From positions 22,112,124 to 22,176,123 of the forward strand of contig ML677348.1 in NCBI GenBank assembly GCA_007922305.1: a stretch of DNA of 64,000 bases, read 5' to 3'. The position numbers and the translations under genes are program-made. This document shows positions 1 through 11,360 of this stretch, piece by piece. How positions within the stretch are numbered: the stretch's first letter is position 1; the number at the start of each line of letters is the position of its first letter. The notes under the pieces are model-generated. The model saw nothing but the letters and a program-made list of their open reading frames with translations. It was not told where the DNA came from and ran no database searches. This stretch comes from Dermatemys mawii. Taxonomy: Eukaryota > Chordata > Testudines > Dermatemydidae.

Positions 1-465
1 CAATCCCAACCCCCCTCTCAGGGTGACTGCACAACTATCATTAGACCTTCAACAAATGTAGGATTATCAAATAGTTGTTCACAGAACTAGTATAAAACAC
101 TGCTCTTATCAGTGGGAGGTAAATGCAACCACTCGTGTCCAAATTAAAGGGGACTTGCTGGCCTATTGGTATGGCAAATAGTGGTGGTAGAGCTCTGTGT
201 CAGTCATTCTCAGTATTTCTGATTGTGGGGGAGAGCTCCTACCTCCATTTCCACTGGCCTGGACTAATTACATGGAAATTAAACATGACCAAAGAGGAGA
301 TGATCATGGACCTTGAAGTAGAGGATGATGGGCAGGAGTATGCCCTTGAGCAGGTCCTGCTAACTCATCAACTCTACTGTGGATTGCAAGACTCTTCCAG
401 TGCTGCGGCCCAAGAGAGAGAACCTGTGATGATACAAATAAGGAGGTTATAATAGTATTTTGTCC
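1..465. other. No recognised feature
   Basis: Nothing here could be tied to a known gene or repeat. An open stretch of 109 codons on the plus strand (about 123-452) has no recognisable domain and is treated as chance. Confidence 0.5.
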
Positions 466-850
466 TCAAGAATATAAGAGCTGCCATACTGGGTCAGAAC
501 CTAGTCGATCTTGCCCAGTATCCTATCTCTAACAGTGGCCTGTACCAGGGCTTCAGGGAGAGTGTACAGGCCAGGGCAGTTATGCAGTGACTCACCCCAT
601 CTTCCATTCCTGGCATGTGGTGGCCAGAGGTTTAGGATCGCCTGAATCATGGGGTTATGTCCCTGACCATTTTGCCCAATAACCATGGATGGACCTATCC
701 TCCATGAACTTATCCAATTCTTTATTTTTTAACCCAGTTACACTTTTGGCCATTACAACATCATCTGACAATGAGTTTCATAGGTTAGTTGTGTGTTGTG
801 CGGAAAAACTATTTTCTCTTCTTTGTATTGTACCACACACCTTTCATAAG
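466..850 (-). mobile_element. CR1 LINE 3' UTR fragment
   Basis: Read on the plus strand this begins with the complement of the CR1 tail segment that ends in a 'CAGTATGG' block (gccatactgggtcag near 483) and continues through the 'tggacctatcctccatgaactt' region and the 'ttggccattacaacatc' region. These are typical of the non-coding 3' part of chelonian CR1 copies in antisense. The 28630-28960 copy carries the same tail in the opposite orientation. It is diverged and 5'-truncated, with no coding capacity. The family name rests on remembered resemblance plus the internal match to the later copy. Confidence 0.7.
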
Positions 851-1740
851 TAAGTACCCAATCTCAAATTACCAAACAACTCCAATAACAATAGGTTTTA
901 TATAAACAACAGAAATTATAAACACAGACAATGCCAAGAACAAGTTAGATTTTAAAATATATATTCAACCATCCCTTAAGGATGCCATGCATCTTCTGTG
1001 GTCACATAACACAACCACCCACAAAGCCTCTCTCTGGCTCTAGTTGTTATGTCAGCCCAAGCCCTGGTACGTATCGGTGGTGCACTTTTTGATGTTACAG
1101 GCACTGTGGTCTGGTGTCTAAGGGTCCAATGATCTGTAGAGCAGTCTGGCTCTCAGAATCAGCTTTTCAGCTCCAATGAATGGTCTGAATCCTCCTCACA
1201 TTGGGGGAACAATCCGCCTTTCCTCCTGGTGAAGGTAACTTTCAAACACCAGGCTACAGGCTAAGGTTAGATAAGGTTAGCAGGCTGAACTGCCTGTTGG
1301 TCACTCACTCCCATCATCGTGGTGTGACAGGCCCTGTGGGAACTTAACTTGATGGAGTTTCCCAACTGAGGATTGGGAAAACTGGAAAAACAATCTAAGG
1401 GGAAGCTGGATACTACCTTCTTCTCTGGTCCTCTCTCTTCTCTTCCAGCTGACACCCAAGGGAGTGGGAGGGACCTCCTCGCTTCTAGGCAGCTGGTCGC
1501 TGGGGTAAAGAACCAATCAGAACTCTCCTTTTTAAAGACATCTGAGGCTGTTGCTTTAGTTCCCTCCCTCCCGCCCCCTCTCTGTTTAATGGAAGGTTGC
1601 CTGGCCATGGGGCAGCAATGCTTCTGGTACACAGTCTTTGGCCCTGGATATAGAGTTCCTCCTTCAATACATTCAGCCCTAAGGAATGTTTCCACCCAAA
1701 CCGTGTGCTCCTCCACAGCTGTTTGGTTTTTACCCAGCCT
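851..1740. other. Unassigned stretch before CR1 ORF1
   Basis: From 851 to 1180 the DNA is AT-rich with no feature I can name. From 1180 to 1740 it is richer in GC and holds overlapping open frames on both strands (for example 1267-1716 minus, 1373-1744 plus). None has a recognisable domain. The part next to 1741 may be more of the adjoining minus-strand CR1 element. Confidence 0.4.
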
Positions 1741-2667
1741 TTAATTGAAAAATTCTCTACAACCTTTAATTCTACGTGCCATCGATCTGGTTCCACTTTG
1801 GTTAAGGTGGAGCTGATTCCTTCTACATACACCACTCCTTCCCCCAAAGGTTCCCCAGTTCCTGATAAACCTAAATCACTCTTCCCTACATCATGGTCTC
1901 ATCCACGCATTGAGACTCTGCAGCTCTGCCTACTTAACCATCACTGCTCAAGGAACTGAAAACATTTCATAGAATGTTACCATGAAAGTCCTGTACTTTA
2001 ATCTCTTATCTGGCAGCCTAAGTTTGGCCTTCAGGACCTCTCCTTCCTTTCTGTATGTCATTGGTACTTACATGTGCTATGATCACCAGTTCCTCCCCAG
2101 CACTACCTATAAAGCTATCTAGATGTCTCATGAGATCTGATTTTTTTATACCCGCCATGCAATTCATGTTGCAAAATCTTGGTCGTCATAAACCCAACTA
2201 TTTAAATTTCCAAGCATCAAATCGAATCCCCCACTACTATTGTTGGTCTCTTCCTAGTAATTAGGGTCCCTGTCCCCAGATGGATATTCTCCGTGTGAGA
2301 GGATATCACGACATCTGGACGGTGGGACCCAATGATGGGCTCATTTGCCTCTACTCCAGCTTGATGTTCTCCAGCCCCAGAGACTTTCCTCTTCCTCAAG
2401 AGCATCGGAGCTGTTGGACAGGACATGGGACTATTCTACTGCATCCTCAAGAGTCTCCTCTACTTCTCTGTCTCCCTTTGATACTCCGGTGCAGCTGCTT
2501 TGGCCCCTAGAGCCCGTATGATGTCTGAGGGTTCTGAATAGCTTGCACTGCATGCATGCATGCACACACCTGCGCACACACACATACGGCAGGTAACCAT
2601 GCATGTTAGACTCAGTGAAATAAACTGGATAGTCCCCTCCTCCCCCCACCCCACTGCGTTTTTTCAT
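1741..2667 (-). pseudogene. CR1 LINE ORF1 (zinc-knuckle / SGNH-esterase) remnant
   Basis: This minus-strand segment matches the ORF1 of CR1-type LINEs, which encodes a nucleic-acid-binding protein with an SGNH-type esterase domain. The N-terminal end (2667-2431) reads as a Cys-containing segment (YLPYVCVRRCVHACMQC) followed by an acidic helical stretch rich in RE/EE, as in the usual Cys-rich plus coiled-coil start. Further downstream, around 2093-2055 on the minus strand, one frame reads VIIAHVSTND, the counterpart of the HVGTND block III of the esterase, with Gly replaced by Ser. Several frame changes and stops separate these pieces, so it is a dead copy. The reverse transcriptase ORF is absent. 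Whether it belongs with the 3' UTR piece at 466-850 is unclear, since about 900 bp of unassigned DNA lies between. Confidence 0.7.
2548..2592. repeat. CATG / CA simple repeat
   Basis: A short run of tgcatgcatgcatgcacac followed by cacacaca-type dinucleotides. It lies inside the Cys-rich start of the CR1 ORF1 remnant and has distorted that part of its reading frame. Confidence 0.75.
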
Positions 2668-2696
2668 GCTTGTGGCTTTTTATGATGTGACTAAGG

Positions 2697-2957
2697 GCAG
2701 GTCTACACTTAAAATGCTGCGTCACACTGATGTAGCTGCACCGCTGTAGCATTTTAATGAAGACACTCTAAGCTGACAGGAGAGAGCTTTTCCCACTGGT
2801 TTAGTTAATCCACATCTGCAAGAGGCGGAAGCTATGTCAATGGGACAAGCTTTCCTGCCGCATAGCGCTGTCTACACCAGTGCTTAGGTGAGTGAATTGA
2901 CGTTGCTCAGGGGTGTAGATTAGCTAGACTGAAGTAATTTTGTAGTGTAGACCAGGA
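2697..2957. mobile_element. MITE with GGTCTACACT termini
   Basis: The left end reads CAGGTCTACACTT and the right end GTAGTGTAGACCAG. These are inverted repeats of about 11 bp, and the interior shows partial self-complementarity (ctgtagc, gctgtctacacc). Size is about 260 bp with no coding capacity. The layout fits non-autonomous DNA transposons common in turtles. I could not find a matching target duplication. Confidence 0.65.
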
Positions 2958-4950
2958 CTTACGTTTAGGTGCATTTATGTTTCTTGTCAGTTACTTTGCT
3001 TGAGGAGTTGGTGTCTTTTTAAATTGATCTAATCCCTCATCTTCCTCCCCCGCAGCCAAATCGCCTCACTTTGGCAGCTCATACAATTGCTGTGCTCTCT
3101 CTCTCTCTCTCTCTCTGCTTCTGCTCTCTTTCATACAAGGATCTCTAAGCACTTCACAGATATGAAGTAATAAGTAGGTATGATAAAAAGAAAAACAGGG
3201 CTTAAAGCACAGTAAAATAGTAAGTTGCTCTACTGCTTTCTCAGTTGCTTGCCCTTTAAAACAAACTATAATTAGATTTAAGGTTGATGTCAATGTGTCT
3301 TTTTGCTGGTGGTGAATTTCTTAGGGAAAAAATGACTAATTACAACTGAGTCATAGAGAACAAATTCTCATGAGGCTTTCCCCTGAAAGGTATCAATTGC
3401 AAAAGGAAGCAAGAAAGCTTTCCTCTCCAACACATTGAGAGTGATTGCCATTAAAATGTGGCATTTGCCTGCAGTTTTCACATCCTGATGTCAGTGGCTA
3501 CCATTTCTGTGTCTGGACTTTATCATAATCATTTATAACTTGCAAGTCTGAAATAGCACATCATTATTTATTGTAATGGAGTCTCTCTGGGGCGCCTCAG
3601 ATTTCCTCAGCGTGTGGATCTCTTCTGGACAGAGAGATGATCTGGTGGACCACCTCCCCTCCTGCTTATAATTCCAGTGGGTAACATCCCTGAAACAATT
3701 ATAGCAGCAGTGTACATGTAAAACTGATAGTGTAGAGGGCTGGAAGCAGAGGAGAGCCAGAACCATATGAGAAGCCAGCTGCCCAAGTGGTTTGGGGACC
3801 ACTTATTTACTCTTTATGACATTTTAAACAGTTCTAAAACAGCTGTCTGGATTCCCTGTTGAGATGATCAAGATTGAGATGATCAAGACCATTGTAAAGA
3901 ACGCTAAAAGATTTTTTGGGGGAGCAAATACAACACTCACAAGACTGTTTGGAACCAGAATGTGCTTTCAGCACATCTATAATGGCCACAGTGGATTCAA
4001 TTACAGCAACCATCCTGAATTAGCTCTGTTGGAGGACAGGGTCCAAGTTACTGCTTCATTCAGTTTACAAGCTTCCTTTCCGCCTATGAGGTGTAATAAT
4101 AGTGATGTTTTCTGAGGTGTGTGAGTTACTAAATATAAAGCTTTTTGATTTGTGTCTCAGCATTTATCAGTCCGTAATTGACTATTTTGGTTACTGGCGC
4201 GGATTGATTTCCATTAATGCTGTTGCTTAATTGCTGTATACATACAAACCATTGTGCATTTTGTAAAGCATCACATCAGCATATCTCTTTCCATTCATTT
4301 TTGCCGACCCTTCCATGGGTTGTATTTCTCTGCAAAAGTGAGATTTTGTACAAAGCTGTAATTTATAAGAAGGAAGACATCCCAAAGAGCGGATTAAATT
4401 TATAAGGCTTTCTAGAATAGGTTGGCAGTTTATTTTTAATGGCTTCTTGCCCACTGCTCAAGTAATAAAACATTGAACAAGGGTAGTTTCCTTTCCCTTT
4501 GGTCCTTTTCATATGTATATTATACTAAGTTGTTTATTTTAGCACGGGGAATTATTTCTCTTCCCCATCCTTCTATTATCCCTCTCCTCAAATCCTGATT
4601 ATCCCACAAGGCAGCACTGATATGTCAGCATGACATACATTACAAATGTAACTGCACTTTCCAGTTGAAATTGTAACAAAAGGCCAGTAGGACCCATGCA
4701 AAACAATCTGATTGCCATGTTATCAAGTGTAGTTTTACTAGATGAGATGCACAATTCATTGCAGGGAGAAAACCCACTGCAGAAAAACAGTACAGTATTT
4801 GCTAATCTTCCTTTGACCATACAACACAATAGTATAAACGTCCTCGTTTTGTTGTAATAAGTCTTTGAAGAGCCAGTGATGTCTCATGAAATTTTGAGAA
4901 AAATTAGTGCCAACATTCCACAGTTATGGTCTCTCTGGGTTTTCTTAAGG
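2958..4950. other. AT-rich sequence without recognised genes
   Basis: No gene, LINE or transposon terminus recognised. It contains a (CT)n run at about 3098-3118. Open frames here (such as 3533-3802 minus and 3864-4115 plus) have no domain signature. Confidence 0.45.
3098..3118. repeat. (CT)n microsatellite
   Basis: About ten uninterrupted CT units. Confidence 0.9.
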
Positions 4951-4953
4951 TAG

Positions 4954-5480
4954 TGTGGCAAAGTACCCTCCCTGTCTCACCAGGTATAAGTCTGTTATGC
5001 CTGGGAGAGACTGGTTTGGGCATGGCACTCCTAACTCTCCAAGGGCAAGCTTTTCCTTTCCTTCAGTAGATTTGGTCAGGGTTTTTTTCCTTCCGGCCAG
5101 GGAAATGTTGTGTCCCTTCTTGGAGGGGCTCCTTGTCCTGCTGCCCCAGCCTGCTCGCAGAGAGAGAGTGCATGTGTGCGTGCGTGCGTATGTGTGTGTG
5201 TCCTTCCTGACAGGGGAAGGTTTTAAAAGGTCTCCTTAACTGGCCTCAGCTGATCTCAACTGAGTCTCTGGTAACCTCTACTCAGTTGAATCCAGTTAAC
5301 CTCAGGTTACCTTTTCTCATTTGGCAAGGAGAGGGTCTTTTACCCTTCTGGGACTGCTTACCACCACTCCCTCGTGTAGCAGTCTGCTCTGGGTTTACCA
5401 CAGTAGATACAGTATTGCAGATCAGTCTTATACTACACAAATCTCCCCCTCACTCCTGGGTTTATTTGTTACTTTTGCAT
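4954..5480. mobile_element. Possible degraded LTR
   Basis: Begins TGTGGCAAAGTACC, which resembles the start of a turtle LTR family. It contains a ttttaaaaggtctccttaac segment followed by CTCAACTGAG/CAGTTGAATCC-rich sequence, as seen in some LTR U3 regions. I could not find a matching CA end or a target duplication, so this is tentative. A mixed GT/GCGT microsatellite lies inside at about 5168-5201. Confidence 0.3.
5168..5201. repeat. Mixed (TG)n/(TGCG)n microsatellite
   Basis: Run of gtgtgcgtgcgtgcgtatg followed by gtgtgtgtgt. Confidence 0.85.
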
Positions 5481-5549
5481 GAAAATTCTACCTTTACTGA
5501 TAAGCGCTTCCTGAGATCATTTGAAGTTAGAATCCTTTGTTTGTGACAT

Positions 5550-7290
5550 CACAACTGATTACCACGGGAGAGGATTATGATTCCAGTTGATAAATATAGG
5601 TGCAGACTTTTTTAAAAAAAGAGGGGGAATTTGTATCAGCAGATATGCTTCTAATTGGAATACTTTCCCCATAAGGTGTCAGTATCACACTTTAATGTGC
5701 TTTCAAATTGTACTGGGAAAGAGCAATAGATGCCTTGTGTGATTTTTGTTTTGTTCCTTTGTTTCATATAAAGGGAACTCACTAATGATGAGTCGTCTGT
5801 GATTTAATATTCTGGAAGTAACAATGACTATCAATATGGTATATATTATAGACTGCGTGCTAGTGCAGTAAAGTTTCTGTCTTGCTGCTAGCATTGCTTA
5901 AAATGGCTAAGGCAGTGGAGGCTTATGCAAAGCTTGGATTCAGCTCATGTCTCTGGCTGACCTTTTGTCTGTGGCTGACAAAGATTCAACCCAATAAAGC
6001 TATTATGACATCTAAAACGTGGCCACAGGGACCTTTCATAGGGTATTTTTACTTTCTCAGATGTGTATAGTCAGCTGGAATGGTTTGGATCGTGTTTTCA
6101 ATTACAGAGTCAAGCTAGACCTCATGACTTGGCTCCATCCCCTGACATATGGATTAACCAATGCTCTTCTCCAAGGAAATGGGATATGTGGTGAATTCTT
6201 GAGTCTGTTTCCACCCACCACCTACATGATTACTTTGAATTTCCTCACCAGAATGCTTGGAACCACAGAGATGTCACACACATTGTATTTGGCCTCCAGT
6301 GTAGTTCTGCCACAACAATTTTTGTAAAATTTTACTGGAGAAGAGGGAGTAATATGTTTTATATTGTGTGTTACCGGTCAGAATATTTGGCTCCCTTTTA
6401 TACAGCATCTCCATGCAGGTCTGCTATGGAACCTGCTCTCTTATCTTGTACATCAGTGTGCTTGCAGCTGAGGGCTGGGTTCAGTCAGAGAAATCTGTGT
6501 CCATGAGAAGGGTAGGTCCTAGTCTTTCTTTTGGGAGGAACTTTCCAAAGTGCAGAGAAGGGAAGAGAGATGCTTGACAGCTGAGCATTGAGTTGTCAAT
6601 ATTACTTGTATAGTACCTGATATTTTCCTCATCTGTGCCTCTGCCTCATAGCTGGTGTTGACACTTGTCCTAATCCAGGCCCACAGCTATGTGCTCTCTT
6701 CCTCCCCTGTCATCCCATCCCATCCCATCCCATCCTTCATGGACTCTGTGTTTTGCTCTTTGTACATGGGTAAAGCATGGCAGTTGAGGGGAGCACACTA
6801 TGGAGCGTGACTATTTTTTGGCTCTGCTTCCTCCTGCTTTTGTTCTAGCATGTTCCAGGCCCAAAGCCTTACAACATTTTAGGGGACTCTGTGGATGCAA
6901 AGGGGTTGATGGGAGTAGGGGTTGAATAAAGGGAGAAAAAGTGTAGAAGACACCTTTAAAGGAAAATCCAAACAAATGTTCAATTAAAAAAGATTTTCCA
7001 CCCTCAAAAGTTTGAAAGGAACATTTTCTACTAGTTCTAAGCAGGAAGGGCTCCGCTTTCCCCCTGGGCCCTACCAAATCACCATGTCAGACACTCTCCT
7101 CTATTTCCATGTTATTTTATCCACCTGTATAAGGGATAGAGGGATAAAGATTTTGTCCTTGTTTACCCGACTCAAAATTCTGGATCTGGAGACCGTAGTT
7201 CAGTGTGTCTCTCCTGTGTGGTAGGTAAGAGCCACCTTGCTGTTTCTTTCAGAGGGCTTTCAGCAATAAAAGCTTACACTGAAGTTTAAA
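5550..7290. other. Sequence without recognised genes
   Basis: No identifiable gene or transposon. The open frames present (6019-6327 plus, 6811-7077 minus) lack recognisable domains. It contains the CCCAT pentanucleotide repeat at about 6710-6736. Confidence 0.45.
6710..6736. repeat. (CCCAT)n pentanucleotide repeat
   Basis: Five consecutive CATCC/CCCAT units without interruption. Confidence 0.9.
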
Positions 7291-7297
7291 TCTAGTA

Positions 7298-7485
7298 CAG
7301 ACACTCCCCGACTTACGCAAGTGTTCCGTTCTGGAACACCTTGAGTAAGTCGAATTTTGTATAAGTCGGAAACGTATCTCCGACCATTATCTGAACCCCC
7401 CCTCCTCTTATTTTTAGCTTATGGAACTTTTTCTGTAAGTTCGGATTTGCATAAGTCGGATCTTGCGTAACCCGGGGGGCATCTG
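7298..7485. mobile_element. Tigger-like MITE with TA target site
   Basis: The left end CAGACACTCCCCGACTTACG is mirrored by the right end CGTAACCCGGGGGGCATCTG (read inward), giving imperfect terminal inverted repeats of about 25 bp. Both ends are flanked by TA (7296-7297 and 7486-7487), the target dinucleotide of Tc1/mariner-type elements. The interior has several copies of ATAAGTCGGA, and a 3' part nearly repeats the 5' part. At 188 bp it is non-coding. The Tigger assignment follows from the TA duplication and remembered resemblance. Confidence 0.75.
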
Positions 7486-7489
7486 TAAT

Positions 7490-8055
7490 GGGCCTCATTG
7501 AATGCCCATTGAAATGAATGGAAAGGCTTCCCTGGACAGCAGTGGGCACTGGACCAGACTCACTGTGAATGTTACACCTAATGGTTTTTCAAGTGACTGA
7601 AATCAAGGGAATTTATCTGAGGTGATCTGCCATTTGTAATGTTTAAATTCAAGTAGCAAATGGGTCAGTGAAACCAGGGGGTGCTGGTTGTACTGCAGCG
7701 GACAGCCACGTTGCACAGGACATTCTGCACGGTGGCCGATGTTTTTTATTTGTACATCTTTCCAAAATACTAACATTTGTGAAAGTTCATTCAATAACTG
7801 CAGAAAGAACTTGTTGCAATTCCTTTAGTTCCTGGCTTGTGGAGTGGATGGAACTGTTGCTGTTGGCTGCAAAGTGACAAACAGCAAGAGAGCTCTGGGG
7901 CTACATTACTACATCGGTGCCTTATTTAAACTGTTTCTGAATATTTGAGTAATGCTTCCCCATTAAAGATTAGGGGCAGAGGGTGGAATGATTCACATGT
8001 TTTCCTTTCCTCTCTAGGACCCTGATTTGGTTTTGGGCTGGAACACTTGTATGAA
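7490..8055. other. Sequence without recognised genes
   Basis: No identifiable gene or transposon. Confidence 0.4.
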
Positions 8056-8059
8056 ATAA

Positions 8060-8278
8060 GTTGTACTGGTCTTGCTTCTTTGGCTCATAGCTTCATCTAT
8101 TTTCCAGTTAATATGTCAGGAAAAAAATAAGTCAGAAGAGTCAGAAAGCAGATGGCTGTTGTCCTTGAAGCTGCAAGCTTGTTCTAGCCCAGATGTGGCT
8201 GCACATCTGTTATTTGGGCAATACGTGCAAAGTGCTTTGAAATGCCAGGATGAAGAGTGAAATATAAATGAAGCTTTT
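8060..8278 (+). mobile_element. MIR-type SINE, 3' part
   Basis: Ends in the conserved MIR segment gcaaagtgctttgaaatgcc followed by gaaatataaatgaag, the part shared with LINE2 tails. The tRNA-derived 5' part is not recognisable. Confidence 0.55.
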
Positions 8279-8346
8279 TATAATGATTCATTTCTTGGTT
8301 CAATGAGACAAGGCACACTGTAAAATAGGGCTAAATGGAAAATTAT

Positions 8347-8432
8347 AGGCCTAATTTAGTTCTCATTTACACCCAGACAATTTGTTGCTTTCACTGGAAT
8401 TGACTGAATGTAAATGAGGGTGGAATATGGCT
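8347..8432. mobile_element. Palindromic MITE
   Basis: Left arm ggcctaatttagttctcatttacac pairs imperfectly with right arm gtaaatgagggtggaatatggc around a short centre. The copy at 60624-60719 has the same architecture and similar GGCCTGATTCT ends. Confidence 0.5.
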
Positions 8433-8757
8433 TATTAATAGTAGTTATTTTTTTTAGCAAGCCCCGGGGAAATAAGAAGTGGTATCACTTTGCAATTTGC
8501 AAAGTGTTTGGCTATTAAATGCATTCAATTTAATTGTGGCATTGCATCTTGTTTGAGAAGCTTTCACAGTTGTGATATAAAAAATTAGCAAAAAATAGCA
8601 GTAACTTATTCCCTAGCACAGATGTATTTGGAAGTTTGGTGTCTGATGTTGTAGTAGATAGGCGTTATACATGGATCGAATCTCTGGGGAGGAGGCAGCA
8701 ATATTGACAACACTTTGGGACGTGTGGTTTTCTTCTAACAATATGTTGGGTGTCATG

Positions 8758-9526
8758 TCATGTAACAAGGCTTGTGGATGGGGTAGCAATAGATGTGTTA
8801 TATTTTGACTTTAGTTAAGGCTTTTGATACTGTCTCGCATGATCTACTCATAAACAAACTAGGGAAATACAACCTGGATGGAGCCAGTATAAGGGGATGC
8901 ATAAGTCATTGGGAAAACATCACCCAGAATAGTTATCAGTGGTTCACAGTCTTGTTGGAAGGGCATAACGAGTGGGGTCTCTCGCAGGGTTCAGTTCTCG
9001 GTCCAGTTATGTTCAATATCTTCATCAATGATTTAGATAATGCCTTAGACAGTACACTTATAAACTTTGCAGATGATAACAAGATGGGAAGGGTTCCAAG
9101 TGCTTTGGAGGATAGGATTAAAATTCAAAATGAGCCGGACAAACTGGAGAAATGGTCTGACAAAAATAAGATTAAATTCAATAAGGACAAATGCAAAGTA
9201 CTCCACTTAGGAAGGATCAGTTGCACACATACAAAATAGGAAATGACTGCCTAGGCAGGAGTACTGCAGGAAGGGATCTGGGGGTCAGAGTGGATCGCAA
9301 GCTAAATGAGTAAATTGAGTAACACCATTGCAAAAAAAGCAAACATCATTCTGGGATGTATTAGCAGGAGTGTTGTAAGCAAGACAAGAGAAGTAATTTT
9401 TCTGCTCTCCTCTGTGCTAATTAGGCCTCAGCTGGAGTATTGTGTCCACTTCTGGGTGCCACATTTCAGGAAAGATGTGGACAAATTGGAGAAAGGCCAG
9501 AGAAGAGCAACAAAAATTATCAAGAA
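8758..9526 (+). pseudogene. CR1 LINE reverse transcriptase fragment
   Basis: The plus-strand translation carries the order of CR1 ORF2 reverse transcriptase motifs: KAFDTVSHDLLINKL, then LSQGSVLGPVMFNIFINDL (normally PQGSVLGP), then the catalytic FADD box as INFADDNKM, then the thumb motif FNKDKCKVLHLG, and after two stop codons at about 9237 and 9300, AKKANIILGCISRSV and LIRPQLEYCVHFW. The FADD aspartates are retained. The 5' part of ORF2 and all of ORF1 are missing. The end at 9526 is abrupt, because a Penelope fragment (9527-9660) takes over inside the motif RRATKIIK. At least two in-frame stops make it non-functional. Confidence 0.93.
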
Positions 9527-9660
9527 TCAGAGAGGTAGCTGTGTTAATCTGGATCTGCAGAAGCTACAAAGAGTCCTGTGGCACTTTAAAGCCAAACAAA
9601 AGTGTCAAAGCATAAGCTTTCGTGGGCTAATACCCATTTGGTCGGCATGCATCCTGTATG
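9527..9660 (-). mobile_element. Penelope-like element 3' end, inserted in CR1
   Basis: Reads aatcagagaggtagctgtgt, then gagtcctgtggcac, then gcataagctttcgtgggcta. This is the complement of the same Penelope terminal segment seen at 32989-33212 and 33848-33918. It interrupts the CR1 reverse transcriptase frame at 9526/9527. The complement contains the GAAAGCTTATGC block of the hammerhead-like core, but the CTGANGA box is degraded. Confidence 0.8.
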
Positions 9661-10420
9661 TGCTGTGGCCAAAAGAGAGAAGTAAAAATTCTGGAAATTT
9701 TGAAGGCATGAAGAAAAAAACAGCCCTTTTTATTTTTTTTTCAGTGAAAAAAATGGAAATTTTGGCAAAATATAGAAATATCTGCAGTACTTATTTGCTT
9801 ATCAAAGCTAAACGTTAATTACTTTAAGAATGAGGAATGTGTTATGCATAATTTAGTTAGAACACAAAGTACTGCTAGATATGTTTATGAAATAAGCATA
9901 CATTCCTTATGTTTGAATAACAACAAATATACCTAGTATTAGAGATGAAGCCGCCTGCTTAGGTACTTAAGTGTATTTTTTTTGCATGTTGACATATCTT
10001 TAAATGAGGGGAAAAATTAAATTTTTCAAAATGGAAAGCATCAATACTTTTGACTTGTAAACAAAAAGGAAGATGATATCCACAAGGCCCAGAAACAGGA
10101 AGTAAAAAGAGATTTATAATGCAGATATAGAAAACACTCATGTTTCTAGAGAAAAAGCTCAGAAAATGAAACATCCTATATATATAGTCAGTGTAATGTA
10201 GTTAACACAGCACAATATTAAGGACCAAAAATGAATTTGGGTAAACATCCAAACTTTATAGTAAACACCGGGTTCTTTAATAGAGCATTATTATCATATA
10301 GTGTAAATGTCACAACTGTAGGCAAAATTAGTCATCCCATAAACATGTGTAATGTAACTTAAGCAGTTTAGTTACTAATATAATCATGGAAATGCTAGCT
10401 TAAGTTTTAACTTGTGACTT
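9661..10420. other. AT-rich sequence without recognised genes
   Basis: Low-complexity A/T-rich DNA. No gene or transposon recognised. Confidence 0.45.
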
Positions 10421-10422
10421 CT

Positions 10423-11136
10423 TTAATCAGAATCTCTGTGTGAAAGATCCACAACTTTTGCTTCTGAGCTCTCACTATGGTCTTCATGTTCTTCATTAAA
10501 CTGATGATTTGCACTCATTGAAACATGTTTCTCAAGCCTTTCATAGGTTAGTCTGTTTCTTGATTTTTGTGTATATTTCCAAACATGGACCAGTTTCTTT
10601 CGCATGCTGCAGAAGATAGAGGAATCTAAACAAATGGGAAGCAAGAGGAGCCAATGGTTGTGCTGTACAAAGGCCTTGCCACCATGTTGTAAGAGCAACA
10701 TGCTTGGCAGATTCCCAGATTGCATTGTTGGACCAAACACCCGAAGAGGTTCTGTATTCTTCAACATCTGAAGGTACTTTGCCAACATCTAGTTCTAAGC
10801 GTGTTGCTTGTTTAATAGTTTAGTCATACTGTAACAATGCTATCATCACTAACATTACCACCTTTAATCTAAAAGATGTGCAGCAGGTTGTATTGACTTA
10901 CAGCAAAATTCTTCTCACCTACAAATAAAGTCTTTCACTTTTACTACATCCTGATTTGTGAGTGCAGATGCATGTAGATTGTCAAAAACAATTGACTTCA
11001 CACATTGAAGAATGTCTGACAAAAGTGGTTTGTCTGATTCAGCTAGAGTGTTTACAGACGCAATTGGCTGTTGAATCTTCATAGAGTTCTGCAAGTGAAC
11101 CCAGAAGTTCCTGACCAAGTAGTGTGTGTCATACAA
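10423..11136 (-). pseudogene. hAT-family transposase remnant (C-terminal half)
   Basis: Two minus-strand open segments look like one protein. The first (11136-10918) ends ...LLSDILQCVKSIVFDNLHAS...KDFICR. The second (10788-10423) contains QHGGKAF, LLLPICLDSS and KSRNRLTYERLEKHV. That order resembles the hAT C-terminal dimerisation domain, in which a W..HG segment precedes L.IP..SS..SER and then a K.RNRL..ER motif. The SER triad is replaced by CSM, and the 130 bp between the segments has no open frame, so it is most likely dead. The first segment ends exactly at an AG/GTGAG sequence, a good 5' splice site, so a spliced transposase or derived gene is an alternative. The N-terminal BED finger and the catalytic core are missing. 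Confidence 0.6.
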
Positions 11137-11180
11137 TTTTAACTATTTTAAGATGTTCAGAGAACTTCTTTGTCTTTCGA

Positions 11181-11360
11181 GAGGGAGGGATAGCTCAGTG
11201 GTTTGAGCATTGGCCTGCTAAGCCTAGGATTGTGAGCTCAATGTGTGAGGTGGCCATTTGGGGATATGGGGCAAAAATAGGGATTGGTCCTGCTTTGAGC
11301 AATGGGTTGGACTAGATGATCTCCTGAGGTCCCTTCCAACTCTGAAATTCTATGATTCTA
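11181..11360 (+). mobile_element. tRNA-derived SINE with CR1-type tail
   Basis: Starts gagggagggatagctcagtg, with the RNA polymerase III box A in TAGCTCAGTGGTTTGAGC. A decayed box B (TGAGCTCAATGTG) follows about 40 bp on. The body ends in the CR1 3' sequence ggttggactagatgatctcc and a tail attctatgattcta, the 8-bp unit typical of CR1 termini. This composition matches the turtle SINE family that uses CR1 reverse transcriptase for mobilisation. It is full length, about 180 bp. It is not a tRNA gene, since there is no complete cloverleaf. Confidence 0.88.

Noticed and set aside
11181..11260. Possible tRNA gene (box A like TAGCTCAGTGG)
   Set aside because: Box B is decayed, no cloverleaf closes, and the CR1-like tail shows it is a SINE.
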